DNA of 6,534 nt from Firmicutes bacterium UBA6226 (GTDB taxonomy: Bacteria > Bacillota_A > Clostridia > Peptostreptococcales > Acidaminobacteraceae): positions 5,195-11,728 of the forward strand of contig DJWQ01000234.1 in the NCBI GenBank assembly GCA_002441045.1, written 5' to 3'. Both the position numbers and the translations under genes were made by a program. A model generated the notes under the pieces. It was not told the origin of the DNA. It made no database searches and worked only from the letters and a program-made list of their open reading frames with translations. Shown piece after piece: positions 1 to 6,227 of the stretch. Numbering within the stretch: the first letter of the stretch is position 1; every line of letters starts with the position of its first letter.

Positions 1-1088
1 CCACCCAAATAAGCGCAAATTATGGATACAAAGTGATCCATACTCTGCCCAAGGGTCAGTGTCGGTGTGACATCCGTTGGTTTAATCGCAATTTTTCTTA
101 GGTACACTGTCCGAATAATTCCCATTTGCGTAGACATTCTATCAAAGATAAAAATAATATAAGCAAATAGCACACCGTAACCAACCGTGCTAACACTACC
201 GTTCACATAGCCCATACTTAAAAAACCATAGATTAAGTATACCCCTATAAATGATATGGCATCAAGATACAGCATGTTTTTAACGCCAAATTTATCCAAC
301 CATCTACCGATTGCCGGTATAAAAAAGATTCCTATGAAAGAACCTATGACCGTTAAGATCGAAATGGTATCCGCTTTTTTTCCAAGAAGGTCGATGATTA
401 CCCAAGGTCCATATACCATCATAATCTGTTTTTGAACACCAAATAAGATCACTAATGTATAGTAATAACGATATTCAGCTCTAAATATAAATCCTTTAAC
501 TGCAGTGTGTGGTTTGCTTTCTCTAACTTTTTTATCCAGCATGCCTAGCAGAACAAATACGCCTAAAAATAGAACTGCTGCAATTAAAAATGGTGATTTC
601 ATGTTGGTTTCAAAGCTCATAAAGCCCATCTTGAAACCTGCAAATACAAAAAGGGATGCAATCATCTGTACGCCTGTAAAGAACCCCTTAAATTGGCCGA
701 GACGTTTTCCCATATTGTCTTTTTCAGCCAGTTCAAGACCAATACTATCTTGTAATGGAAAGAACAAATGCATACCAAGCGAGTTGATAAAGATAAATAT
801 AATCATTACATTAAACGTTGGCGTATAAAGCCCAAGTGCCAATATCCCCACAACACTTAGAAGCTGAGCCAACATCGAGATCCGAATGTCACTTAAAAAG
901 GATAAACCCGCAATGACAAACACACTAATCAGTCCAGGTAATTCCCTAGGAAACTCAAGAAATCCCCTTTGATATGCGGTTACATTATAGGCATCTTTAA
1001 AAAAGTTGGAAATAACGTTATTCGTCATTCCTAGTCCAAATGCAGTCAACGCAATAATGGCAAAATAAATTTTAATCTCTTTTTTCAT
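1..1088 (-). CDS. MFS transporter, C-terminal end off the window (partial)
   Basis: An open frame of 362 codons runs from an ATG at 1088 to the left edge without a stop, so the gene is truncated at its C-terminus. The start follows a strong GGAGGGG site three bases upstream of the ATG. The protein is very hydrophobic, with many probable membrane helices (for example residues 8-22, 52-66, 73-88, 94-111, 134-151, 167-183, 210-233, 242-258 and 274-292). A loop GLSFLSDIR (about 61-69) and a loop GRWLDKFGVK (261-270) fit the two copies of the MFS inter-helix motif A (G-x3-D-R/K-x-G-x-R/K), one in each half of the protein. It would sit in the cytoplasmic membrane and move a small solute; the substrate cannot be told from the sequence. 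It lies downstream of, and in the same direction as, a TipAS-type MerR regulator gene, which hints at drug or toxic-metabolite efflux by inference only. Family assignment is confident; function is open. Confidence 0.88.
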   Translation of the reverse strand, partial: MKKEIKIYFAIIALTAFGLGMTNNVISNFFKDAYNVTAYQRGFLEFPRELPGLISVFVIAGLSFLSDIRISMLAQLLSVVGILALGLYTPTFNVMIIFIFINSLGMHLFFPLQDSIGLELAEKDNMGKRLGQFKGFFTGVQMIASLFVFAGFKMGFMSFETNMKSPFLIAAVLFLGVFVLLGMLDKKVRESKPHTAVKGFIFRAEYRYYYTLVILFGVQKQIMMVYGPWVIIDLLGKKADTISILTVIGSFIGIFFIPAIGRWLDKFGVKNMLYLDAISFIGVYLIYGFLSMGYVNGSVSTVGYGVLFAYIIFIFDRMSTQMGIIRTVYLRKIAIKPTDVTPTLTLGQSMDHFVSIICAYLG

Positions 1089-1118
1089 GTCCCCTCCATA
1101 ACTGTCTTTCAATTACTT

Positions 1119-1146
1119 ATTTTACCACACGTATTTCGATATACAA
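1119..1146 (-). promoter_or_regulatory. Probable promoter of the MFS transporter gene
   Basis: On the minus strand, TAAAAT (1119-1124) is preceded by TGG, giving an extended -10 (TGn-TAAAAT). A weak -35-like TTGTAT (1141-1146) lies 16 bp further upstream. The start of transcription would fall near 1112, leaving a leader of about 24 bases that carries the GGAGGGG site. No MerR-type dyad with a 19-bp spacer is visible here, so the site looks like an ordinary vegetative promoter. It is called from sequence match only. Confidence 0.4.
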
Positions 1147-1205
1147 AATAAAATGATAGTTTATGATGGCATCCTGTTTTGCGTATGAGTGCCCTGTCAA
1201 TTATG

Positions 1206-1304
1206 AACCGAGCACCACACTAACTCTCAGAGGAGGCTCCGCAGGCGCACCCAAAGGGTGCCCGAGGACCGGTCCTCTGGAGAGAGTTGGTGTGGTGCTC
1301 GGTT
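1206..1304. repeat. GC-rich 99-bp inverted-repeat element with 23-bp arms
   Basis: The arms 1206-1228 and 1282-1304 are complementary over 23 positions: 22 Watson-Crick pairs and one T/G position that is a G-U wobble in a plus-strand RNA but an A/C mismatch in a minus-strand RNA. Inside lie AGAGGA (1229-1234) pairing with TCCTCT (1273-1278), GCACCC-AAA-GGGTGC (1247-1261), and a perfect 14-bp palindrome GAGGACCGGTCCTC (1264-1277), so alternative folds (one long hairpin or a multi-branched form) compete. GC content is 62 of 99 bases, far above the AT-rich surroundings. There is no T-run after either arm, so it is not a classic intrinsic terminator, and no flanking target-site duplication is evident. 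It could be a REP/MITE-like non-autonomous repeat, a structured RNA, or an RNA-processing element between the regulator and transporter genes. I do not recognise it as a named family. Confidence 0.8.
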
Positions 1305-1321
1305 AAAGTGATACACTTTAA
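1303..1321. repeat. Small hairpin spanning the merR stop codon
   Basis: TTAAAGTG (1303-1310) and CACTTTAA (1314-1321) form a perfect 8-bp inverted repeat around the three-base loop ATA. The stop codon of the regulator gene (1318-1320) lies inside one arm, and the other arm overlaps the last two bases of the GC-rich inverted repeat. It is AT-rich and lacks a T-run, so termination activity is doubtful. It may simply mark the junction of the larger element. Confidence 0.45.
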
Positions 1322-2076
1322 ACCCCAGTGTAGTTATGCAATGCCTCGCAGAAAAATTCAGCTGCGCCAACTCTATGTTGGTCGTAGTAATGTTTGAATC
1401 TTTCATCTGCTACGTACATATCGCCAAGTCCAGCGTGTGCATCTTTTGAGTACGTTTCCCAGTAGATACAAAGCCATTCTTTGTGTTTCTCACAAGCTGC
1501 CATGGCAGTTTCACCTTTAGGATTACCTTCATCCATCGCTTTTAGGATCAGTTCTATAATCTCCGATGCCAATTGATTTGCATGGTCATAGGTCGCTTCG
1601 CTCATGTTGGCAAATTTTGCGTTCGATTTAGCAACGGTGTCTTCACCATATTTTTCTCTAATTTCTTTTCCATATTTTTTTTCATTATCTTCTAAAAGCT
1701 GTTTCTTTAAGCCTTCAAATTTTTCTTTATCAGACATCGTTCGTCTCCCTTCTACTTCTTCAATCGTCTTTTGAACATTATTAATGAGCAGGTCCAAATG
1801 TGCACGTTTTGACAACAGTTCATCATAATGTGATTTTAACGTTTTAACTTCATCGTACTGATCAGAGTTCAATATGAGTTTAATATCGTCAAGGCTAACA
1901 TCCAATGCTCTAAAAAACAAGATTTGCTGTAGCTTATTGACTTCATTTCGGCCATAAATTCGATAACCTGATGAACTGATTCTCGCCGGCTTGAGTAAAT
2001 CAATCTCATCATAGTATCTCAAAGTTCTCGTCGTCACCCCTGAAATTGCGGCCAATTTATTCACTGTATATTCCAT
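1318..2076 (-). CDS. MerR-family transcriptional regulator with TipAS-type effector domain
   Basis: The 252-residue protein opens with a MerR winged-helix DNA-binding domain: YTVNKLAAISGVTTRTLRYYDEIDLLKPAR-type helix-turn-helix at residues 3-32, then the wing SGYRIYGRNEV (36-46). A helical dimerisation region (about 76-112) follows, then a C-terminal domain (about 115-252) resembling the TipAS ligand-binding fold of Streptomyces TipAL and Bacillus Mta. In that family, drug binding to TipAS lets the dimer untwist a promoter with an overlong spacer and activate multidrug-resistance genes. The start is set at 2076 because AAGGAGG lies six bases upstream; an in-frame ATG at 2100 lies inside the predicted -10 element of the gene's own promoter and has no ribosome site. 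The gene is codirectional with the MFS transporter 229 bp downstream, a likely but unproven target, and divergent from pepF. The exact ligand is unknown. Confidence 0.92.
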   Translation of the reverse strand: MEYTVNKLAAISGVTTRTLRYYDEIDLLKPARISSSGYRIYGRNEVNKLQQILFFRALDVSLDDIKLILNSDQYDEVKTLKSHYDELLSKRAHLDLLINNVQKTIEEVEGRRTMSDKEKFEGLKKQLLEDNEKKYGKEIREKYGEDTVAKSNAKFANMSEATYDHANQLASEIIELILKAMDEGNPKGETAMAACEKHKEWLCIYWETYSKDAHAGLGDMYVADERFKHYYDQHRVGAAEFFCEALHNYTGV

Positions 2077-2095
2077 ATCTGACCTCCTTAATGCT

Positions 2096-2126
2096 ATCAT
2101 ATACCCTTACGCTACGTTAAGGTCAA
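2096..2126 (-). promoter_or_regulatory. MerR-type promoter and operator of the regulator gene
   Basis: On the minus strand a TTGACC -35 (2121-2126) and a TATGAT -10 (2096-2101) are separated by 19 bp, the overlong spacing typical of promoters activated by MerR-family proteins. Centred in the spacer is a 21-bp imperfect dyad (2103-2123) with half-sites of the form ACC-n-T-n-ACG and CGT-n-A-n-GGT, 8 of 10 positions or fewer being symmetric. The ACC...GGT ends are the usual family signature. The dyad supports self-regulation of the merR gene. Transcription would begin near 2089, placing AAGGAGG at the very 5' end of the message. A TATATG -10 with a 17-bp spacer is a possible alternative reading. 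Confidence 0.65.
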
Positions 2127-2209
2127 TACTAATTTGAATATTTTTTTGATAAGTCATAAAAAATAATTTATATAACTTTGTAAATCCTTATCCCCTACGA
2201 ACACTTCTA

Positions 2210-2218
2210 TGATAAAAT
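2210..2218 (+). promoter_or_regulatory. Extended -10 promoter of pepF
   Basis: TGATAAAAT at 2210-2218 matches an extended -10 (TGn followed by TAAAAT). No convincing -35 hexamer stands 16-18 bp upstream, which is tolerated by extended -10 promoters. The start of transcription would be near 2225, giving a leader of about 27 bases before the pepF ATG. It lies about 85 bp from the divergent merR promoter, and the two do not overlap. Confidence 0.45.
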
Positions 2219-2251
2219 ATTAGGGAGTCGAAATAAAAACTGGAGGTATCT

Positions 2252-4054
2252 ATGGCATCAAAACGATTATTAAGATCAGAAGTTCCTGCACATATGACGT
2301 GGGATCTAACTCCGTTATTTGAAACAAGAGACGCTTGGCTAAAAGCCTTAAATGAGACTGAAACTCTTTTTGAAGAAGTATCAAAGTTCAAAGGTCATTT
2401 AACAAAAAATGGCGAAACGACATATGCCTGTTTAAGTGCTTTTGAAAAAGCTTATCAAAATGCAGTAAAAATTGGCACCTATGCTAACTTGAAACAATCT
2501 GAAGATGCAACAGATCCTCAGAATCAAGAAGACAGTATGAAATACGTTGCATTTGCAACCAAAACGGCTTCAACGGTTTCATTTATGTCTTCTGAAATAA
2601 CAGCACTAGAACAAAATGATTACGACCGTCTTTTCACAGAAGAACCAAAGCTTGCCGAATTTAAAAACTATCTGGATGACGTTTACTCAGTGAAAGCACA
2701 CATGCTTTCACCAGAAACAGAACTTGCACTCTCTTCTTTAGGCGAAGCGTTCGATGCACCTTATCGAATCTATAATACAAGTAAAGCTGCAGACATGACT
2801 TTTGAAGATTTTGAAATAGGCGGAGAAAATCATCCAAACTCATTTGGTTTATATGAAACGAAATATGAATTTTCAACCGATACTGAAATGAGACGTACGG
2901 CATACGCATCGTTTACGAAATCATTAAAGGCTTATAACAACACCTTTGCATCGGTCTATTCAACTGAAGTCAAAAAACAAGTTGCCATGAGTCGTTTGAG
3001 AGGATACGGTTCTGTTACTGAGATGCTACTCGAACCACACAAGGTAACTCCTGAAATGTATAACAAGCAAATCGATACCATCTATACCAAACTGGCACCA
3101 CACATGCGTAAACTCGCTCAAATTAGAAAAGAACAACTTGGGCTTGATGAGATCAGGTTTTGCGATTTAAAAGCACCCCTTGATGCGAGCTTTAATCCAC
3201 CAGCAAATATCGAGAGTATAAAAAATGTGATTATCGAAGCGCTTGCGATCCTTGGTGATGATTATAAACACAGTATGGAACGAGCATTTAACGAACGTTG
3301 GATTGATTATGCTGATAATGTTGGCAAATCCACAGGTGCATTTTGTGCATCGCCATATGGCGTTCACTCCTATATCCTAATCAGTTATCAAGAATCTATG
3401 CGTTCTGCATTTACGCTTGCCCATGAGCTTGGACACGCTGGACACTTTACTCTTGCAAACAAAACACAAAGAATATTTGATACACGTCCATCAACCTATT
3501 TCATAGAAGCACCTTCTACTATGAACGAAATTCTCCTTGCAAACCATTTGATGAAAACAGATGATTCTAAAGAAATGAAACGTTGGGTCATCCTTCAAAT
3601 GATGGGCACATACTATCATAACTTCGTAACGCATTTGCTTGAAGCAGAATTCCAAAGACGCGTCTACGCACAGGCTGAAAACGGCGGGCCACTTACTGCT
3701 AAATGGTTTAATGAAACAAAACTCGATGTGATAAAAACCTTCTGGGGCGATACTGTCGTCATAGATGATGCTGCTGGAATGACTTGGATGAGACAGCCAC
3801 ATTACTATATGGGTTTATATCCCTACACTTATTCAGCAGGTTTAACGATATCTACAGCGGTTTCAAAGCAAATTATGTCTGAAGGCCAACCAGCAGTCGA
3901 CAGATGGTTATCTGTTTTAGCTGCAGGTGGAACAAAACGTCCACTGGATCTCGCTCTCATGGCTGGTATCGATATGTCAACGACTGCACCTGTAGAATCG
4001 GCAGTTGCTTATGTTGGTGAGCTTATTGACGAGTTAGAGAGACTTTATCAATAA
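2252..4054 (+). CDS. pepF: Oligoendopeptidase F (M3 family zinc metallopeptidase)
   Basis: This 600-residue protein is complete and of normal length for cytoplasmic oligoendopeptidase F, which cuts short peptides and helps recycle peptides taken up or released by proteolysis. The zinc site HELGH is at residues 391-395 (H391 and H395 as ligands, E392 as catalytic base). The third ligand is E419 in the motif FIEAPSTMNE, 24 residues after H395, as in other M3 peptidases. The C-terminal stretch H517-Y-Y-M-G-L-Y-P-Y-T-Y-S-A-G matches the substrate-binding His/Tyr segment of the family. The N-terminal half (about 115-185) fits the PepF-specific helical domain, and the M3 catalytic domain runs from about 205 to 585. 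There is no signal peptide. The ATG at 2252 follows GGAGG at 2242-2246 with five-base spacing. The gene appears to be transcribed alone, divergent from merR, and ends at a terminator hairpin. Confidence 0.96.
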   Translation: MASKRLLRSEVPAHMTWDLTPLFETRDAWLKALNETETLFEEVSKFKGHLTKNGETTYACLSAFEKAYQNAVKIGTYANLKQSEDATDPQNQEDSMKYVAFATKTASTVSFMSSEITALEQNDYDRLFTEEPKLAEFKNYLDDVYSVKAHMLSPETELALSSLGEAFDAPYRIYNTSKAADMTFEDFEIGGENHPNSFGLYETKYEFSTDTEMRRTAYASFTKSLKAYNNTFASVYSTEVKKQVAMSRLRGYGSVTEMLLEPHKVTPEMYNKQIDTIYTKLAPHMRKLAQIRKEQLGLDEIRFCDLKAPLDASFNPPANIESIKNVIIEALAILGDDYKHSMERAFNERWIDYADNVGKSTGAFCASPYGVHSYILISYQESMRSAFTLAHELGHAGHFTLANKTQRIFDTRPSTYFIEAPSTMNEILLANHLMKTDDSKEMKRWVILQMMGTYYHNFVTHLLEAEFQRRVYAQAENGGPLTAKWFNETKLDVIKTFWGDTVVIDDAAGMTWMRQPHYYMGLYPYTYSAGLTISTAVSKQIMSEGQPAVDRWLSVLAAGGTKRPLDLALMAGIDMSTTAPVESAVAYVGELIDELERLYQ

Positions 4055-4097
4055 TTGAAATCAGATGTATGGTAATGTAACTCATCTACAAATTAAG

Positions 4098-4133
4098 AAG
4101 GACTCTACCTATCAACTAGGTTAGAGTCCTTTT
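4098..4133 (+). terminator. Rho-independent terminator after pepF, possibly bidirectional
   Basis: AAGGACTCTA (4098-4107) pairs with TAGAGTCCTT (4122-4131). After a one-base bulge the stem continues with CCTA/TAGG and closes on a five-base loop, TCAAC. A short T-run (4130-4133) follows on the plus strand, 44 bases after the pepF stop. Read on the minus strand the stem is followed by TTCTTAATTT, so it could also stop transcription coming from the convergent cheR gene. The T-run is short, but the 14-bp stem is strong. Confidence 0.75.
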
Positions 4134-4243
4134 CAGATTCTTTATACGATGAACCGTTTGCTTTCTCTATGCAATTAATAAATGCCGCTTAAACATCTCC
4201 TTACGCAAGCTCAGATAAAGCTTTATTTTACCCGCTTAAAATA
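4134..4243. other. Non-coding spacer between the pepF terminator and cheR
   Basis: These 110 bases between the convergent genes hold no credible gene. The only local structures are a 12-bp palindrome ATAAAGCTTTAT (4215-4226) and two copies of CCGCTTAAA (4185-4193 and 4232-4240), both short enough to be chance in AT-rich DNA. No stronger terminator dedicated to cheR is visible. Confidence 0.5.
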
Positions 4244-5014
4244 TTACTTCTTATAATAGAAAAACGTCTTGTTTGACTCAAAGTTATATCTTTGTGGTTG
4301 AATAATTTGCTCTGTACTACCAACAAAGAAGTAACTGTCTGAAGATAATGAGCCGTAGAATTTCTTATACATCTCATCTTTCGCTTCTTCGGTGAAATAA
4401 ATCATAACATTTCGGCAGACAATCAAATCGAAGCCCTTTGGATATTCATCTAAAAGTAAATTCATTTTTTTGAATTCTACACAAGCCTTGATTTCATCCT
4501 TTATTTTAAAACTTTTGCCTATAGGCTCAAAGTATTTTTTTACATATGCTTCAGGTACATTTTTGATACTTTTGTCACTATAAATCCCTACTTTTGCTTT
4601 GTTAAGCGCTTCAGTATCAAAATCTACAGCTAATATCTTGATGTCCTTTAGCGGTAAAAACTCGCTTAAGCACATGACTAAAGAATAAGGCTCTTCACCC
4701 GTTGAACATGCTGCTGACCATATTTTGGGATGCTTTGTTTTTTTTAGAATCGTTGGAAATATATCTTCTCTAAGAACATCCCATTGAGTAGGATTACGAT
4801 AAAACTCAGATACATTAATGGTTAAATAATTGATAAACTCATCAAAAGCATCTTTGTTTGTATCGATTAATTTGAAATAAGATTCAAAATCCTTTAAGCC
4901 ATGACGCGTAATCAAAGATTCGATACGTCGCTTCATTTGTCTTTCTTTGTATAATGAAAGATCTAACTTAGTCTTACTGAATACTTTTTCTTTAAACTTC
5001 TCATAGCCTTCCAT
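4244..5014 (-). CDS. cheR: CheR-type chemoreceptor glutamate methyltransferase
   Basis: This 256-residue protein has the two-part build of CheR, which uses S-adenosylmethionine to methylate glutamates on chemoreceptors during adaptation. The N-terminal helical domain (about 1-75) carries the basic KERQMKRRI segment (23-31) and NVSEFYRN (67-74), the latter matching the conserved NVTxFFR-like motif. The SAM-binding domain shows WSAACSTGEEPYSL (99-112), an acidic strand LAVDFD (128-133), and the late motif FDLIVCRNVMIYF (195-207). Full CheR length with no TPR or receiver extension. The start at 5014 is preferred because GGGGG lies five bases upstream; an ATG at 5026 and a TTG at 5038 in the same frame lack a ribosome site. 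It stands alone between the S1 terminator and a convergent pepF, with no other chemotaxis genes in the window. Residue 102 is Ala where many CheR proteins have Gly. Confidence 0.93.
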   Translation of the reverse strand: MEGYEKFKEKVFSKTKLDLSLYKERQMKRRIESLITRHGLKDFESYFKLIDTNKDAFDEFINYLTINVSEFYRNPTQWDVLREDIFPTILKKTKHPKIWSAACSTGEEPYSLVMCLSEFLPLKDIKILAVDFDTEALNKAKVGIYSDKSIKNVPEAYVKKYFEPIGKSFKIKDEIKACVEFKKMNLLLDEYPKGFDLIVCRNVMIYFTEEAKDEMYKKFYGSLSSDSYFFVGSTEQIIQPQRYNFESNKTFFYYKK

Positions 5015-5045
5015 AAAAACCCCCATAGTGTGATTCAACTTAAAA

Positions 5046-5051
5046 AGTATA
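5046..5051 (-). promoter_or_regulatory. Possible -10 element for cheR
   Basis: TATACT on the minus strand lies 31 bases upstream of the chosen cheR start, inside the short stretch left after the S1 terminator. There is no convincing -35 at normal spacing, and no match to the motility sigma factor consensus (TAAA with a downstream CGATA-type box). A promoter is expected here because the terminator separates cheR from the upstream gene, but the exact site is uncertain. Confidence 0.3.
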
Positions 5052-5069
5052 TACCCAATTTTAGGTTTT

Positions 5070-5096
5070 AAAAAAGCCGATTATTCATCGGCTTTT
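5070..5096 (-). terminator. Rho-independent terminator after the S1 gene
   Basis: A perfect 10-bp stem AAAAGCCGAT / ATCGGCTTTT (5072-5081 and 5087-5096) encloses a five-base loop. On the minus strand it is followed by a run of six T residues (5075 to 5070), 21 bases after the S1 stop codon. The stem also ends in TTTT on the plus strand. This closes the ispH-S1 transcription unit before cheR. Confidence 0.88.
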
Positions 5097-5117
5097 AAAT
5101 TTCTTTTCTTTTTCGTA

Positions 5118-6227
5118 TTATTCAGCGTCTACTGCTTCAGAACCTTCTTCTTCATTTGGCTCATTAACAGCTTTCATAGAAAGTTTAACTTTCTTTTCTT
5201 CTGCAACGTACTCAAGAATTTTTACTTCAACTGTTTGGTTCACTTTTAAAACATCAGCAGGCTTTTCAACATGCTCTTTAGCGATGTGTGATACGTGAAC
5301 TAAACCTTCGATGCCTGGCTCAAGCTCAACAAACGCACCAAAATCAGTTAAGTTAACCACTTTACCGTCGTAAACGCCACCAACTTCATATCTGTCAGCA
5401 AATGTTTCCCATGGCTCTGGGGATAATTGTTTGATTGAAAGTGAAATTTTGTTCTCATCTTTGTTTGCATCGATGACTTTAACGTCAACCGTTTGACCAA
5501 CTCTTACGAACTCGTTAACTGGTTTAATTCTTCCCCAGCTCATTTCAGTAACGTGAACTAAACCGTCCATACCACCGATATCAACGAATGCGCCGAAGTT
5601 CGTAATACGCTTAACTTCGCCTTTAACGACTTGACCAACTTCAATAGTTGACCAGAACGCTTCTCTAGCAGCTTGTTTTTCAAGAACTGCAAATTCTTTA
5701 TGAGAGAATACTGCTCTTTTCTTTTGTTTGTTGATCTCGATTACTTTTACCTTTAACTCTTGACCAATATATGGTTTTAAGTTTTTAACAAATCTGTCAG
5801 AAAGCTGTGAAGCTGGAACAAAACCTCTAATCTCTTTGTAGAAAGCAATTAATCCGCCGTTGACAGATTCCGTTACTCTCACAAGAATTGGTTGGTCTTT
5901 TTCGTGAATTGCTTCTAATTCTTCCCAATCTTTGTCTACGTTTACTTTTCTTAATGAAAGTAAAACGTTTCCTTCACCATTATCATGGTTGACGATATAA
6001 ACATCTAGTTCATCGCCTTCTTTGAAATTCGCTTTCAAATCGAAGTTAGCATCTGCTGACACTTCATTTCTTGGGATTACGCCGTCAGATTTATAGCCAA
6101 TGTTAACTATGATAACATCAGCATTAACTTGAATTATGCTTCCTTTAACAATTGACCCTTTTCTTGGAATTTTCAATGATTCTTCGATTTGCTCCATCAT
6201 TTCAGCCATTGAATTGTGATTATCCAT
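5118..6227 (-). CDS. rpsA: Ribosomal protein S1 homologue with four S1 domains
   Basis: The 369-residue protein consists of four S1 (OB-fold) RNA-binding repeats: about residues 21-95, 110-178, 195-267 and 281-353. The third and fourth are the most typical, with NFGAFVDIGGMDGLVHVTEMS (from 210) and DFGAFVELEPGIEGLVHVSHI (from 295). The second is the most divergent. An acidic tail (357-369) ends the protein. Four repeats are usual for Firmicute S1-like proteins, against six in E. coli S1; such proteins bind mRNA and may act on or off the ribosome. The ATG shares its A with the ispH stop codon (TAATG), so translation is probably coupled; a GAGG about ten bases upstream, within ispH, is a weak, rather distant ribosome site. 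The gene is in the same place as the S1 half of the fused or adjacent ispH-S1 loci of Clostridia. The first 10-20 residues could be shorter if Met7, Met10 or Met11 is used. Confidence 0.93.
   Translation of the reverse strand: MDNHNSMAEMMEQIEESLKIPRKGSIVKGSIIQVNADVIIVNIGYKSDGVIPRNEVSADANFDLKANFKEGDELDVYIVNHDNGEGNVLLSLRKVNVDKDWEELEAIHEKDQPILVRVTESVNGGLIAFYKEIRGFVPASQLSDRFVKNLKPYIGQELKVKVIEINKQKKRAVFSHKEFAVLEKQAAREAFWSTIEVGQVVKGEVKRITNFGAFVDIGGMDGLVHVTEMSWGRIKPVNEFVRVGQTVDVKVIDANKDENKISLSIKQLSPEPWETFADRYEVGGVYDGKVVNLTDFGAFVELEPGIEGLVHVSHIAKEHVEKPADVLKVNQTVEVKILEYVAEEKKVKLSMKAVNEPNEEEGSEAVDAE

Noticed and set aside
505..828. Plus-strand open frame of 107 codons
   Set aside because: It lies wholly antisense to the MFS transporter, has no ribosome site, and its translation shows no domain-like pattern.
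1206..1304. Intrinsic terminator reading of the GC-rich inverted repeat
   Set aside because: Neither strand has a T-run after the stem, and the stem is much longer and more branched than typical terminators.
2188..2391. Minus-strand open frame crossing the pepF start
   Set aside because: It overlaps the pepF promoter and first codons, lacks a ribosome site, and resembles no protein; pepF is clearly the coding strand.
2661..3802. Three minus-strand open frames within pepF
   Set aside because: They are antisense shadows of a well-supported metallopeptidase gene and carry no recognisable motifs.
4160..4201. Tiny minus-strand frame (MFKRHLLIA) with AAGGAG directly before its ATG
   Set aside because: The ribosome site has no spacing to the ATG, the peptide is nine residues long, and it lies downstream of cheR with no supporting signal.
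4185..4240. Direct repeat CCGCTTAAA, two copies 47 bases apart
   Set aside because: Nine-base repeats without further structure are readily expected by chance in a window of this size, and no target-site or array pattern surrounds them.
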